Assembly (NCBI RefSeq): GCF_005484585.1
Contig: NZ_CP039435.1
Span: 1,240,001-1,304,000 of the forward strand
From: Brevundimonas sp. SGAir0440
Lineage (GTDB): Bacteria; Pseudomonadota; Alphaproteobacteria; Caulobacterales; Caulobacteraceae
Direction of reading: 5' to 3'
Length of the DNA: 64,000 nucleotides
Below the pieces are notes generated by a model. It was given only the letters and a program-made list of their open reading frames with translations. It was not told where the DNA came from and made no database searches. The position numbers and the translations under genes were made by a program. Of the stretch, positions 17,158-27,070 are shown piece after piece; the first letter of the stretch is position 1; the number at the start of each line of letters is the position of its first letter.

Positions 17158-17655
17158 TCAATCCTTGTCGCCCCACAGGGTCAACGACGGACCCTTCTTG
17201 TCGGCGCCATCGACTGGGCGGCACTCAGAGCTGAACCCGCCTTGGACCGGACGCGGACGACAATCCATTTCGCGCAGGTTCGAGGGCGCGGCCGCCACGC
17301 GCGACTGCGGGCCGCACTGGACCGCGTAGTCCGAACCGCCGGCGCTGGCCCGGATCATCTGGCAGTCGCCGGCCATGCCGCTGGGGCGTAGAGCTTCCGG
17401 CAGGTCCGGTCCCATGGCGATGGCCAGTTGTTCGCGCACCTCGGTCTGGCATTCGGCCATGGACGCCTCGCCGCGCACCAGCGGACTGCACCGTGCGCGC
17501 TCGAAGCCAAAGGGATCGGCCAGGCCCCAGGCAGGCACATTGTGCGCTGGGGGTGGGGCCGGCGTCTCGACGACCGCCTCCGGCGCGGGCGCATCCCCCA
17601 CGACGGTCGGCGCAGTCTGTTGGAGGATAAGCAAGGCGAAGGCGGCGGCGTTCAT
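17158..17655 (-). CDS. Hypothetical secreted protein
   Basis: 165 aa, not recognised. It opens with a short hydrophobic stretch (AAAFALLILQQTA), then a Pro/Ala-rich segment, then a domain with six cysteines (in RARCSPL, AECQTE, GDCQMI, VQCGPQ, MDCRPR, SECRPV), which suggests disulphides in the periplasm. The signal peptide lacks a clear positive N-region, so export is probable rather than certain. It lies 44 bases downstream of the VWA gene on the same strand and may be its operon partner. Confidence 0.65.
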   Translation of the reverse strand: MNAAAFALLILQQTAPTVVGDAPAPEAVVETPAPPPAHNVPAWGLADPFGFERARCSPLVRGEASMAECQTEVREQLAIAMGPDLPEALRPSGMAGDCQMIRASAGGSDYAVQCGPQSRVAAAPSNLREMDCRPRPVQGGFSSECRPVDGADKKGPSLTLWGDKD

Positions 17656-17699
17656 GGTCGGGCCCTTCGTGAAGGTTCAGGCGGTCGCCCGAACGTCCC

Positions 17700-18878
17700 T
17701 TACCTTGTCAGGGCGCGCATCGCCTTGTCGAGGCCTTCGAGCGTCAGCGGGAACATCCGCTGCTCCATCACTTCACGCAATAGGCCGACGGAGGCGGTAT
17801 AGTCCCAGTACCGCTCCTGAACGGGATTGAGCCAGACCGACTTCTCCCACTGCTGGCGCGCCCGCTTCATCCAGACGGCGCCGGCCTCCTCGTTCCAATG
17901 CTCGACGGAGCCGCCGGGCATGGTGATCTCATAGGGGCTCATCGTCGCATCGCCAACGAAGATGGCGCGCCAGTCGCCGGGGTATTTGTGAAGCAGATCC
18001 CAGGTCGGGATCCGCTCGGTGTGCCGGCGGCAATTGTCCTTCCAGACGCCTTCGTAGAGGCAGTTGTGGAAGTAGAAAAACTCCAGGTTCTTGAACTCGG
18101 TCTTGGCCGCCGAGAACAACTCCTCAACCAGCTTGATGTGCCCGTCCATCGAACCGCCGATGTCGAGGAACAGCAGCACCTTGATCGTATTGCGCCGCTC
18201 GGGCCGCATCTGGATGTCCAGCCAGCCCTGACGCGCCGTGCCGTCGATGGTGCCGTCGATATCCAGCTCGTCCGGCGCACCCTGTCGGGCGAACCGGCGC
18301 AGACGACGCAGCGCCACCTTGATGTTGCGGGTGCCCAGTTCGACCGTGTCGTCCAGGTTCTTGAACTCGCGCTTCTCCCACACCTTGACCGCCCGGCCAT
18401 GCTTGCCCGGACCGCCGATGCGAACGCCTTCGGGATTGTAGCCGCCGTGTCCAAAGGGGCTGGTCCCGCCCGTGCCGATCCATTTCGAGCCGCCGGAGTG
18501 CCGCTCCTTCTGCTCTTCCAGGCGCTGCTTCAGCGTCTCCATCAGCTTGTCGAATCCGCCCAGCGCCTCGATCTGAGCCTTCTCTTCGTCGGTCAGATAT
18601 TTTTCGTTCAGCAGCCGCAGCCAGTCCTCGGGAATATCGGTGGTCAGGTCTTCGCCCGCCCCGACCGACTCGACGCCCTTGAACACCGTCCCAAACACCT
18701 GATCGAACCGATCATAGTGTTTCTCGTCCTTGACCAGCACCGCGCGCGACAGGTGATAAAAGGCCTCGACCTCCCGCCCCGCCACGTCGCGATCCATGGC
18801 CTCCATCAGATGGAGCCATTCCTTCATGGACACCGGAACCTTGGCGTCGCGCAGGGCGGTGAAGAAGGGCAAAAGCAT
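17700..18878 (-). CDS. VWA-domain protein, CoxE-like
   Basis: 392 aa. The N-terminal two thirds resemble CoxE/DUF58-type proteins (MLLPFFTALRDAKVPVSMKEWLHL at the start) and the C-terminal part is a von Willebrand A domain with the metal site DIGGSMD. CoxE-like proteins usually work with a MoxR-type ATPase as chaperones for metal-enzyme or envelope assembly; no such ATPase is in the window. The ATG at 18878 is chosen since this is where family similarity begins; frame open further upstream has no such similarity. Confidence 0.85.
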   Translation of the reverse strand: MLLPFFTALRDAKVPVSMKEWLHLMEAMDRDVAGREVEAFYHLSRAVLVKDEKHYDRFDQVFGTVFKGVESVGAGEDLTTDIPEDWLRLLNEKYLTDEEKAQIEALGGFDKLMETLKQRLEEQKERHSGGSKWIGTGGTSPFGHGGYNPEGVRIGGPGKHGRAVKVWEKREFKNLDDTVELGTRNIKVALRRLRRFARQGAPDELDIDGTIDGTARQGWLDIQMRPERRNTIKVLLFLDIGGSMDGHIKLVEELFSAAKTEFKNLEFFYFHNCLYEGVWKDNCRRHTERIPTWDLLHKYPGDWRAIFVGDATMSPYEITMPGGSVEHWNEEAGAVWMKRARQQWEKSVWLNPVQERYWDYTASVGLLREVMEQRMFPLTLEGLDKAMRALTR

Positions 18879-18898
18879 GAGAGGGATGTGAACCCGGA

Positions 18899-19426
18899 TC
18901 AGTCGCGCCGCAAGATGAACTCGCGGTCGCGCCAGGCGCCGACGGGATAGTCGTATTCCCCCGCCTTGTCGAAGCCGTAGGCGGCGTAGAGGCGCTGAGC
19001 CTTGTCGTTGCCGCTCCAGACGCCGATCCACAGCGGTCCGTCCGTGTGGGTTTGCATCCAGTCCAGAGACAGTTTCAGCAGTCGGGTTCCCAGCCCGAGA
19101 CCTTGCGCCGCCTTTGACACATAAAGCCGGCGAAGTTCCATGTGCGACGATCGAGCCTCGGGGTGGGGCAGGCCGTTGGGGCCAGCGTTGGCGAAGGCCA
19201 GAAGCTCACCCTCGCGGTCAGCCACCCACCAGGCGCAGTCGGGCTCCGCCAACTTCTTCAGCGTCGGCTCCAGATCGAAACTGGCGTCCAGAAACGCGTT
19301 CAGGTCCGCCTCGGGATAGGGGATGCCGAACCCTTCGACGAAGGTGTCGATAAAGGTTTGGCGCCCCAGCGCGCCCAGGGCGGCGGCGTCTTCGGGGCGG
19401 GCAGGGCGGATCACGATCTCGGTCAT
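18899..19426 (-). CDS. GNAT family N-acetyltransferase
   Basis: 175 aa single GNAT domain. The acetyl-CoA pyrophosphate loop is visible as LYVSKAAQGLGLGTRLL, followed by AQRLYAAYGFDKAGEYDYPVG, which is the usual C-terminal motif B. N-terminal IRPARPEDAAALGAL is typical. Substrate unknown. It starts 20 bases upstream of the VWA gene and a promoter-like sequence lies right at its start (19433-19461), giving a probable leaderless message. Confidence 0.88.
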   Translation of the reverse strand: MTEIVIRPARPEDAAALGALGRQTFIDTFVEGFGIPYPEADLNAFLDASFDLEPTLKKLAEPDCAWWVADREGELLAFANAGPNGLPHPEARSSHMELRRLYVSKAAQGLGLGTRLLKLSLDWMQTHTDGPLWIGVWSGNDKAQRLYAAYGFDKAGEYDYPVGAWRDREFILRRD

Positions 19427-19432
19427 GTGTCG

Positions 19433-19461
19433 GCTCTAGCGCGCGCCTTCATGCGCGTCAC
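19433..19461 (-). promoter_or_regulatory. Candidate housekeeping promoter of the GNAT gene
   Basis: Read on the minus strand: GTGACGC, 14 bases, GCTAGAGC. This resembles the Caulobacter sigma73 pattern. The expected start of transcription falls at or next to the GNAT ATG (19426). Confidence 0.4.
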
Positions 19462-19499
19462 GGGCGACAAGTCCGAAAGCCCGGCGTATCGTCGCTTCA

Positions 19500-20420
19500 A
19501 TGTCCCTGCCGATCTTCACCCATCCGTCCATGTTGTCCCACACGCCGGGCGCGGGCCATCCCGAAAGTCCCGAGCGGCTCAAGGCGGTGCTGGAGGCTCT
19601 GGACGACGCAGGCCTGGCCCGGGACCGGCGCGCCGCGACCCATGCCGAGGTTGCGGATTTGGAGCGAGTGCATCCCGCCGCCTATGTCGCACGCCTGCTG
19701 GACGCCTCGCCGGTCGCCGGCATGATCCAGCTGGATGCCGACACCGTCCTTTCACCCGGCAGCGTGCCGGCGGCGCGGCTGGCGGCCGGGGCGGCGATCG
19801 ATGCGGTGCGAGCCGTGGCGCGGGGCGAGATGGATCGCGCCTTCGCCGCCGTGCGTCCGCCGGGCCACCACGCTGAGCCGGACCGCGCGATGGGATTCTG
19901 CCTGTTCTCCTCCGTCGCCGTCGCGGCGCGCGCGGCTCAGGCCGAAGGGATGGCGCGGGTTGCGGTGGTCGATTTCGACGTTCACCACGGCAATGGCACC
20001 CAGGCGGCGTTTGAGGACGACGACAGCCTGTTCCTGGCCTCCATCCACCAGATGCCGCTCTATCCCGGCACGGGCGCGGCGTCAGAGACGGGCGTGGGCA
20101 ATATCGTCAACGCCCCGGTGGCGCCCCATGCAGCGCGCGAGAGCTGGCGCGCCACCTTCGCCGGCGGATTGATGCCGGCGCTGGAATCGTTCCGGCCGGA
20201 CCTGATACTGATCTCGGCCGGTTTCGACGCTCACCGGCGCGATCCACTGGCGCATCAGTCGCTGGAGGCCGAGGATTTCGCCTGGGCGACGCGTGCGATT
20301 CTGGAGGTCGCGCGTCGGACCTGTTCGGGCAAGGTTGTGTCCGCGCTTGAGGGCGGTTACGACCTTGAAGGACTAGGCCGCTCTGCGGTCGCCCACGTCG
20401 CTGCGCTCGGGGAGGACTGA
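19500..20420 (+). CDS. Histone deacetylase-like amidohydrolase
   Basis: 306 aa, class II HDAC/acetoin utilisation type. Active-site blocks: RPPGHHAEP (His 123/124), VVDFDVHHGNGTQ (zinc ligands Asp 160, His 162) and SAGFDAHRRDPL (Asp 243). Bacterial members remove acetyl groups from small amines such as acetylpolyamines or from proteins. The first residues HPSMLSHTPGAGHPESPERL are the usual family entry. It is followed closely by the phosphatase, xseB and isoprenoid genes. Confidence 0.9.
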   Translation: MSLPIFTHPSMLSHTPGAGHPESPERLKAVLEALDDAGLARDRRAATHAEVADLERVHPAAYVARLLDASPVAGMIQLDADTVLSPGSVPAARLAAGAAIDAVRAVARGEMDRAFAAVRPPGHHAEPDRAMGFCLFSSVAVAARAAQAEGMARVAVVDFDVHHGNGTQAAFEDDDSLFLASIHQMPLYPGTGAASETGVGNIVNAPVAPHAARESWRATFAGGLMPALESFRPDLILISAGFDAHRRDPLAHQSLEAEDFAWATRAILEVARRTCSGKVVSALEGGYDLEGLGRSAVAHVAALGED

Positions 20421-20461
20421 GGACGCTTAACGCCTTGAAACCAAAGGCCCGTCCGTTTGTC

Positions 20462-21124
20462 ATGTCAGCCCCCGCCCTGTCCCTCGATTCGCCCGAACCC
20501 TCCGTGTCCCCGCCTGACGCCGCGCCATCTGTCGGCGCGCTTGTCGCTGTCCGTCCCGGCGCCATCATCCTGACGCGTCACGGCGAGCCGGCCCTGTCGC
20601 GCAAATGCCTGATCTCGGCGCGCCAGTACGGCGACTGGTGGGCGAAGTATGAGATCGGCGGCCTGCTGGCCGGTCAGACCCCGCCGCCCGAACTGGTTGC
20701 GGCGGCGCAGGGCGCTGGGGCCATTTACGCCTCGACCCGTCAGCGCGCTCAGGAAACCGCCGCTGCGGTCGCCGCCGGGCGCGAGGTCATGGCCGACGTC
20801 ATGTTCATCGAGGCGCCCCTGCCGCCGCCGCCGATTCCGGAATGGATCAAGCTGTCGCCCAAATGGTGGGGCGTGGTGTCGCGCTTCTGGTGGCACGCTT
20901 TCGATCACCACGGCGGCCAGGAAACCCGCGCCCAGGCCGAGGCGCGCGCCGATCAGGCGGCGCAGAAGCTGATTGCGCGCGCCGAAGGCGGGCAGGACGT
21001 GCTGGTCTTCGCCCACGGCTATTTCAACCACATGGTCGGCCGCGCGCTGAAGGCCGACGGCTGGAAACTGGTCCAGAACCAGGGCTTCAAATACTGGTCG
21101 CAGCGTCGCTACGAGAAGCGATAG
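20462..21124 (+). CDS. Histidine phosphatase family protein
   Basis: 220 aa. The catalytic motif is ILTRHGEPALSRK, and later STRQRAQETA and FAHGYFNH give the second Arg and the second His of the phosphoglycerate mutase-like fold. An Ala/Pro-rich tail of about 40 residues precedes the domain. The insert with many Trp and Pro residues (PPPPIPEWIKLSPKWWGVV) is unusual and may shape the substrate pocket. ATG at 20462 is preferred to a TTG at 20435. Substrate unknown. Confidence 0.85.
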   Translation: MSAPALSLDSPEPSVSPPDAAPSVGALVAVRPGAIILTRHGEPALSRKCLISARQYGDWWAKYEIGGLLAGQTPPPELVAAAQGAGAIYASTRQRAQETAAAVAAGREVMADVMFIEAPLPPPPIPEWIKLSPKWWGVVSRFWWHAFDHHGGQETRAQAEARADQAAQKLIARAEGGQDVLVFAHGYFNHMVGRALKADGWKLVQNQGFKYWSQRRYEKR

Positions 21125-21172
21125 CCGCTTCTGACGTTGATGCGCCACGCGCGCGCCTCTAGGGTCCGCGCC

Positions 21173-21424
21173 ATGACCGACACCGCCGCCGCCATCCCCG
21201 CCGATCTCAGCTTCGAAGACGCCCTGAAGCGCCTGGAGACCATCGTTTCTCGTCTCGAATCCGGCCAGGCGCCGCTGGAAGAATCGATCGCCCTCTATGA
21301 AGAGGGGGCCAAGCTGAAGGCGCATTGCGAGGCGCGGCTGAAGGCGGCTCAGCTGCGTGTGGAAAAGATCGTTGTCGGCCCCGACGGCCAGGCCAAAGGC
21401 GTCGAGGCGGCGTCCTTCGAATGA
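21173..21424 (+). CDS. xseB: Exodeoxyribonuclease VII small subunit
   Basis: 83 aa with the XseB signature: [55 protein letters not shown]. It binds the large subunit XseA (not in this window) to form the single-strand exonuclease VII. It sits directly ahead of ispA, the common bacterial order. ATG at 21173 fits the family N-terminus; an earlier in-frame start would add an unlikely Arg-rich piece. Confidence 0.95.
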   Translation: MTDTAAAIPADLSFEDALKRLETIVSRLESGQAPLEESIALYEEGAKLKAHCEARLKAAQLRVEKIVVGPDGQAKGVEAASFE

Positions 21425-21464
21425 TCCCTGCATCGTCTTCGAGCGTGGTTTGGAGCCGGTTCTC

Positions 21465-22379
21465 GTGAGCCGCGTCATCGCCGCGAACTCGCCGGAACAG
21501 GCGGTGATCGATCGCGTGGCCGAGGTCGCCGATCTGGTCACGGTCGCGCTGGATGAACTGCTGCCGCGCGCCGAGGGCCCGGAATCCCGCCTGACCGAGG
21601 CGATGCGTTATGCGGCGCTGGGCCCCGGCAAACGCTTGCGGCCATTCTTCGCGCTGGAGGCCGCGCGCCTGTTCGATATCGATGAGCGATCGGTGCTCCG
21701 CGCCGCCTGCGCGCTGGAGTGCGTGCACGCCTACAGCCTGGTGCACGACGACCTGCCCTGCATGGACGACGACGACGTTCGCCGGGGCCGGCCGACCGTT
21801 CACCGGGCCTATGATGAGGCGACGGCGGTGCTGGCCGGCGATGCGCTGCAGACGGCCGCGTTCGACATCATCCTGCACGAAGACACCCACGAAGATGCGG
21901 CCGTGCGCTGCGAACTGGCGGCGCGGCTGTCGCTGGCGTCCGGCGCGCGGGGCATGGCGGGCGGTCAGATGATCGACCTGCTGGGCGTGCGCGACGACCT
22001 GGGCGGCGTGGCGCGGATGCAGCGACTGAAGACCGGCGCCCTGTTCGCCTACGCCTTCGAAATCCCGCTGATCATCGCCGACGCCACGGCCCAGCACCGC
22101 CATGCCCTGATCAGCTTCGCCCACGACGTCGGCCTGGCCTATCAGATCGTCGACGACCTGCTGGACGCCGAAGGCTCGGCCGAGGAAATGGGCAAGGCGG
22201 CCGGGGGCAAGGACGCAGCATTGGGCAAGACCAACTTCGTCACCCTGCTGGGTCTGGAGGCGGCGCGGCAAAGGGTCGCGCATCTCGCAAACCAGGCCCG
22301 GTCGCATCTGGAGCCGTTCGGCGACGAGGCCGAAATCCTCAGGGCCAGCGTGGACTTTGTGCTAAAGCGCCGGTCCTGA
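21465..22379 (+). CDS. ispA: Polyprenyl diphosphate synthase (farnesyl/geranylgeranyl type)
   Basis: 304 aa. It condenses IPP with allylic diphosphates. The first aspartate-rich motif reads [15 protein letters not shown] (Asp 95/96 to 104), the second DDLLD (230-234), and GKRLRPFF is the IPP-binding block. The GTG at 21465 follows GGAG and gives the family N-terminus. Chain length (C15 or C20) is not certain. It lies between xseB and dxs, so precursor supply and chain elongation are probably co-expressed. Confidence 0.92.
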   Translation: MSRVIAANSPEQAVIDRVAEVADLVTVALDELLPRAEGPESRLTEAMRYAALGPGKRLRPFFALEAARLFDIDERSVLRAACALECVHAYSLVHDDLPCMDDDDVRRGRPTVHRAYDEATAVLAGDALQTAAFDIILHEDTHEDAAVRCELAARLSLASGARGMAGGQMIDLLGVRDDLGGVARMQRLKTGALFAYAFEIPLIIADATAQHRHALISFAHDVGLAYQIVDDLLDAEGSAEEMGKAAGGKDAALGKTNFVTLLGLEAARQRVAHLANQARSHLEPFGDEAEILRASVDFVLKRRS

Positions 22380-22439
22380 TACGAAACGTTGAACCGACCT
22401 GCGGGTTGATCGACCAGACTTTCCAAGGTTTTACGGCTG

Positions 22440-24350
22440 ATGCCCGACACCCCGCTACTCGACACCGTCAAGACGCCCGCCGACACGCGGGACTTCGATA
22501 TCGCCCAGTTGAAACAACTGGCGCAGGAGGTGCGGGCCGAGACGATCGACGCCGTGTCCGTCACCGGCGGCCACCTTGGCGCGGGGTTGGGCGTGGTCGA
22601 ACTGACCACGGCGCTGCACCATGTGTTCGAGACGCCCAAGGACATCCTGATCTGGGACGTCGGGCATCAGTGCTATCCGCACAAGATCCTGACCGGGCGG
22701 CGCGACCGCATCCGCACACTGCGTCAGGGCGGCGGCCTGTCAGGCTTCACCAAGCGCAGCGAGAGCGAATACGATCCGTTCGGCGCGGCCCACGCCTCGA
22801 CCTCGATCAGCGCCGCCCTGGGCTTCGCCGCCGCGCGCGATCAGAAGGGCGAGAAGAACCGCGTCGTGGCCGTCATCGGCGACGGCTCCATGTCGGCCGG
22901 CATGGCCTATGAGGCGATGAACAACGCCGCCGAGGCGACCAGCGGCCAACTGATGGTCATCCTGAACGACAACGACATGTCGATCGCGCCGCCGGTCGGC
23001 GGGATGAGCGCCTATCTGGCCGGCCTGGTGTCGGGTGGCGCCTATCAGAACGTCCGACGCCTGGGCAAGACGGTGGCCCAGCACTTGCCGCGCCCCTTCC
23101 GCAAGGCGGCCAAGAAGGCCGAGGAATACGCTCGCGGCATGGTCACCGGCGGCACCTTCTTCGAGGAGTTGGGCTTCTATTATGTCGGCCCGATCGACGG
23201 CCACGACATGGACAATCTGGTGCCGATCCTGAAGAAGGCGGCCGCCATCGAGGACCGTCCGGTGCTGGTCCACGTGGTGACACAGAAGGGCAAGGGCTAC
23301 GCCCCCGCCGAAAGCAGCGCCGACAAACTCCATGCGGTCGTCAAGTTCGACGTGGTCTCAGGCAAGCAGGCCAAGGCCATCTCCAACGCGCCCAGCTACA
23401 CCAAGGTGTTTGGGACCGAGCTGATCAAACACGCCAAGGTCGATCCGTCGATCGTGGCGATCACGGCGGCCATGCCGTCGGGCACGGGTCTGGACCTGTT
23501 TGGCCAGGCCTTCCCTGAGCGGACCTATGACGTCGGCATCGCCGAGCAGCACGCGGTGACCTTCGCGGCCGGTTTGGCGGCGGACGGCATGAAGCCGGTC
23601 TGCGCGATCTATTCGACCTTCCTTCAGCGCGGTTACGACCAGGTGGTCCACGACGTGGCGATCCAGTCGCTCCCGGTGCGCTTCGCCATGGACCGGGCGG
23701 GTCTGGTCGGATCGGACGGGGCGACCCACGCCGGTTCGTTCGACATCGGCTTCATGGGCGCGCTGCCCGGCATGGTGCTGATGGCGGCGGCGGATGAGGC
23801 CGAACTGGCGGCGATGATCTCGACGTCGCTGGCCATCGATGACCGGCCCAGCGCCTTCCGTTATCCGCGCGGCGACGGCGTGGGTGTGGAGATCCCTGAT
23901 CTGGCCGCCCCGCTGGAGATCGGCAAGGGCCGGATCGTGCGCGAGGGCACTTCGGTAGCCATCCTCAGCCTGGGCACCCGTCTGCAAGAATCGTTGAAGG
24001 CGGCGGACATGCTGGCCGCCAAGGGCGTGTCGGCCACCGTCGCAGACGCCCGCTTCGCCAAGCCGCTGGACGCCGATCTGATCCTGCGTCTGGCGCGCGA
24101 GCACGAGGCCCTGATCACGGTCGAAGAAGGTGCCATGGGCGGCTTCGGCGCCTTCGTGCTGCAGCTGCTGGCCGAGAAGGGCGCGCTGGACGGCGGGCTG
24201 AAGATCCGCACCCTGAACCTGCCCGACGTCTTCCAGGACCAGGATGCGCCGATGGCCATGTACGCCCAGGCCGGCCTGAACGCCGAACACATCGCCGCCG
24301 CCGCGCTTCAGGCCCTGGGCGTGACCGCCGATCAGGCCGTCAGAGCCTAA
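22440..24350 (+). CDS. dxs: 1-deoxy-D-xylulose-5-phosphate synthase
   Basis: 636 aa, full length. First step of the MEP isoprenoid pathway: pyruvate plus glyceraldehyde 3-phosphate to DXP, with thiamine diphosphate. TPP-binding motif [18 protein letters not shown] lies near residue 147, the transketolase central domain carries [15 protein letters not shown] and the C-terminal domain ends the chain. ATG at 22440 follows the ispA stop by 60 bases. It is convergent with the LysR gene (9 bases apart). Confidence 0.96.
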   Translation: MPDTPLLDTVKTPADTRDFDIAQLKQLAQEVRAETIDAVSVTGGHLGAGLGVVELTTALHHVFETPKDILIWDVGHQCYPHKILTGRRDRIRTLRQGGGLSGFTKRSESEYDPFGAAHASTSISAALGFAAARDQKGEKNRVVAVIGDGSMSAGMAYEAMNNAAEATSGQLMVILNDNDMSIAPPVGGMSAYLAGLVSGGAYQNVRRLGKTVAQHLPRPFRKAAKKAEEYARGMVTGGTFFEELGFYYVGPIDGHDMDNLVPILKKAAAIEDRPVLVHVVTQKGKGYAPAESSADKLHAVVKFDVVSGKQAKAISNAPSYTKVFGTELIKHAKVDPSIVAITAAMPSGTGLDLFGQAFPERTYDVGIAEQHAVTFAAGLAADGMKPVCAIYSTFLQRGYDQVVHDVAIQSLPVRFAMDRAGLVGSDGATHAGSFDIGFMGALPGMVLMAAADEAELAAMISTSLAIDDRPSAFRYPRGDGVGVEIPDLAAPLEIGKGRIVREGTSVAILSLGTRLQESLKAADMLAAKGVSATVADARFAKPLDADLILRLAREHEALITVEEGAMGGFGAFVLQLLAEKGALDGGLKIRTLNLPDVFQDQDAPMAMYAQAGLNAEHIAAAALQALGVTADQAVRA

Positions 24351-24359
24351 ATTCCGGGC

Positions 24360-25289
24360 CTAGAGTTGGCCCATCGTATTGTCGTGATCGACGGCCTGTT
24401 TCTTCAGCCAGCCGACGAAGGCGGTCGCGCTGGGTGAGGGCGGGCGGTCGCGGGGCTGAACGACATAGTATGCGAAACCGACCGCTTCGGACCCGTCAGG
24501 GAACGGCGCCACCAGCCGCCCCGATGCCAGGTCCGCCTGGGCCAGGGTGCGTTTGGCCAGCGCCACGCCGCGCCCCGATATGGCGGCCTCGATCAACAGA
24601 CCCGACTGGTTGAAACGTGAGCCGCGACGCGGGTCGGGGTGACGAATGCCGCGCGCCTTCAGCCACATGGCCCAGTCCGGTCGGCTGGGATCGCCGTCAT
24701 TGGACATGTCGTGCAACAGGGTGTGTCCGATCAGATCGGCGGGTTTGCGGATCGGCTTGTCGCCATCCATCAACGATGGAGCGCAGACCGGCAGGACCGT
24801 TTCGGTCATCAGCCTATCGACCGTCAGGCCAGGATAGTCGCCGGGACCGTAGCGCACCGCCAGATCGACCTTGCCCTCGCTCAGATCCGCCGGCTCCATG
24901 TCGGCCGAGATCCACAGTTCGATCTCGGGATGGGCGGTGTGAAAGTCGTCCATACGCGGCATCAGCCATTTGGAGGCGAAGCCGGGCGCCACGCTGATCG
25001 ACACCTGTTTGCGACGCGGCGGTTCGCGCAACAGGGCCGAGGCGTCCATCAGCCGCTCGAACCCCTCGCGCAGCAGCGGCACGGAGGAACGGCCCAGGTC
25101 GGTCAATTGAAGGCCCCGCGCCTCGCGCACGAACAGCGGTCCGCCGACGATGTCTTCCAACAGGCGGATCTGTTGGCTGACCGCGCCGGGCGTCACCGAC
25201 AGTTCGTCGGCGGCGCGCGAAAAGTTCAGGTGACGCGCAGCGGCCTCGAAGGCGCGCAGGGCGTTGAGCGGGAGCAGGGATCGGACCAT
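24360..25289 (-). CDS. LysR family regulator, GcvA-like
   Basis: 309 aa. Winged helix-turn-helix at residues 5-64 (LNALRAFEAAARHLNFSRAADELSVTPGAVSQQIRLLED), then a periplasmic-binding-like effector domain. PLNALRAFEAAARH is typical of the GcvA branch. It is divergent from cysG, with a perfect dyad (25294-25308) directly before its start, so it may regulate itself and the sulfite reductase operon (inference from position; classic sulfur regulators CysB/Cbl look different). Confidence 0.88.
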   Translation of the reverse strand: MVRSLLPLNALRAFEAAARHLNFSRAADELSVTPGAVSQQIRLLEDIVGGPLFVREARGLQLTDLGRSSVPLLREGFERLMDASALLREPPRRKQVSISVAPGFASKWLMPRMDDFHTAHPEIELWISADMEPADLSEGKVDLAVRYGPGDYPGLTVDRLMTETVLPVCAPSLMDGDKPIRKPADLIGHTLLHDMSNDGDPSRPDWAMWLKARGIRHPDPRRGSRFNQSGLLIEAAISGRGVALAKRTLAQADLASGRLVAPFPDGSEAVGFAYYVVQPRDRPPSPSATAFVGWLKKQAVDHDNTMGQL

Positions 25290-25293
25290 CGCG

Positions 25294-25308
25294 GATAGAA
25301 ATCCTATC
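25294..25308. promoter_or_regulatory. Candidate LysR-type operator
   Basis: Perfect dyad GATAG-AAATC-CTATC, five bases before the LysR start and 104 bases before cysG. Its size and position fit a LysR-type binding site for divergent autoregulation. Confidence 0.35.
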
Positions 25309-25412
25309 AGCGAGGCAAAGGCAATCTGGTTTGCGGCTCTGGACGGGGAAGACGAAGGTTCGCGCCCTGCCGTCGCCCTGTTTCCTCTCCCGACGGCCCA
25401 GAAAGCAAGACG

Positions 25413-26798
25413 ATGCGTGTATTTCTCGCCTCTATTCCGCTGGAGGCCGCAAAGATCGTGATCATCGGCGGCGGCGAGCCGGCGCTGGCCAAGCTGCGAC
25501 TGTTCCTCAACACGCCGGCCGAGTTGGTCTGGTTCGCACCCGACGGCGCGCCCCCCAAGATCGAGACGCCGTTGACGGCGCCGGAGCCGGTGCTGCGTTC
25601 GCCAGAGGCTGAAGACTTGGCGGGCGCACGGCTGGTGTTCATGGCGCTGGACGACGCGGAAGAACTGACGCGGCTGGGTCATTTCGCGCGCGCAGCGGGC
25701 GCCCAGGTCAATGTGGTGGACAAGCCGCATCTGAGCGACTTCCAGACCCCAGCCCTGATCGACCGCGACGAGGTCGTGATCGGCGTGGCGACCGGCGGAT
25801 CGGCGCCCATCCTGGCGCGGGACATCCGCACGGCCATCGAGGGCGTGCTGCCGGCCGGACTGGCCAATGTGGCGCGGCTGGCGCGCGAGTTGCGCGACAC
25901 GGTCAAGGCCAGCGTGCCGGACTTCATGGCGCGCCGTCGCTTCTGGGAGAAGGCCTTCCGGGGTCCGGCCGCGACGCTGGCGGCGGAAGGTCGAACCGCC
26001 GAGGCGCGGCGCGAGATGCTGCGCCTGCTGAACGTCGCCGCGTCGGAACAGGGCGTCGTCCACATTCTCGGCGCCGGGCCGGGCGACCCGGAACTGCTGA
26101 CCCTGAAGGCGCTGCGTGTGTTGCAGGACGCCGACGTCATCATCCACGACCGGCTGGTGCCCGAGGCGGTGCTGGAGCGCGCGCGGCGCGACGCCAAGCG
26201 GCTTTATGTCGGCAAGGCGCGGGGCGAGCACTCGGTGCCGCAGGATCAGATCGAGGCCCTGATGATCGCGGAGGCTCGTGCTGGACACCGTGTGGTGCGG
26301 CTAAAGGGCGGCGATCCCTTCGTCTTCGGGCGCGGCGGCGAGGAGTTGGAGGCCATGCGGGCAGCCGGCGTTCCGGTCTTTGTGGTGCCCGGTGTGACGG
26401 CGGCCCTGGCCTGCGCGGCCTCGGCGGGCATCCCCCTGACCCACCGCGACCACGCCCAGGCGGTCACCTTCGTGACGGCTCAGGCCAAGCCGGGCGGTGT
26501 CGAGGCCGACTGGACGCGACTGGCCGGCCCCAACCACACCCTGGCCATCTACATGGGGTCGGACCGTGCCGAGGAGACGGCTGCGCGCCTGATCGCGGCG
26601 GGGCGTTCGCACTCGACGCCCGTCGCCATTGTCGAGAACGGCAGCCGCCCGGATGAGCGGGTTCTGACCGGCCGACTGGACGGGCTGGGCGCCCTGGTGC
26701 GCGGCTCCGATCTCACAGGACCGGCCCTGTTGTTCGTCGGCGAAACGGCGGCCTTCTCGGCGGCCCAGCTGGATGTTCGAGCTGAGGTCGCGGCGTGA
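25413..26798 (+). CDS. cysG: Siroheme synthase CysG (fused)
   Basis: 461 aa two-part enzyme. Residues 1 to about 205: precorrin-2 dehydrogenase/ferrochelatase (IIGGGEPALAKLRLFL nucleotide site, VVDKPHLSDFQTPALIDR). Residues about 210-461: uroporphyrinogen III methyltransferase (ILGAGPGDPELLTLKALRVL, VRLKGGDPFVFGRGGEE). It makes the siroheme cofactor needed by the sulfite reductase encoded two genes on. Its stop overlaps the DUF2849 start (GTGA). Confidence 0.95.
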   Translation: MRVFLASIPLEAAKIVIIGGGEPALAKLRLFLNTPAELVWFAPDGAPPKIETPLTAPEPVLRSPEAEDLAGARLVFMALDDAEELTRLGHFARAAGAQVNVVDKPHLSDFQTPALIDRDEVVIGVATGGSAPILARDIRTAIEGVLPAGLANVARLARELRDTVKASVPDFMARRRFWEKAFRGPAATLAAEGRTAEARREMLRLLNVAASEQGVVHILGAGPGDPELLTLKALRVLQDADVIIHDRLVPEAVLERARRDAKRLYVGKARGEHSVPQDQIEALMIAEARAGHRVVRLKGGDPFVFGRGGEELEAMRAAGVPVFVVPGVTAALACAASAGIPLTHRDHAQAVTFVTAQAKPGGVEADWTRLAGPNHTLAIYMGSDRAEETAARLIAAGRSHSTPVAIVENGSRPDERVLTGRLDGLGALVRGSDLTGPALLFVGETAAFSAAQLDVRAEVAA

Positions 26799-27070
26799 AG
26801 ATCGTCACCGCAAACCGCCTGTCGGACGGCCGCGTCATCTATGTGGGCCTCGACAACGAGCCGGTCGAGCACATCGATAAGGCTTCGGTGCTGGACGATA
26901 CGGCGGCCGAGGTCGTGCTGGCCGAGGTTGCCGGGCGGCCGGACGTCTTCGTGAACCCCTATCTGTTCGAGGTTCAGGACCACGCGCCGTCAGGCCGCGA
27001 TCGACTGAAGGAACGCATCCGCTCGGCCGGGCCGACCGTGGGCCACAGCGTGGCGGGAGGCGTCGGCTGA
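26795..27070 (+). CDS. DUF2849 protein in sulfite reductase operon
   Basis: 91 aa, not characterised. It matches the short DUF2849 proteins found between cysG and the sulfite reductase gene in alphaproteobacteria (NRLSDGRVIYVG, FVNPYLFEV). GTG start overlapping the cysG stop by four bases; its own stop overlaps the cysI start (TGATG). The strict coupling suggests a role in sulfite reductase assembly or activity, but that is inference only. Confidence 0.85.
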   Translation: MKIVTANRLSDGRVIYVGLDNEPVEHIDKASVLDDTAAEVVLAEVAGRPDVFVNPYLFEVQDHAPSGRDRLKERIRSAGPTVGHSVAGGVG

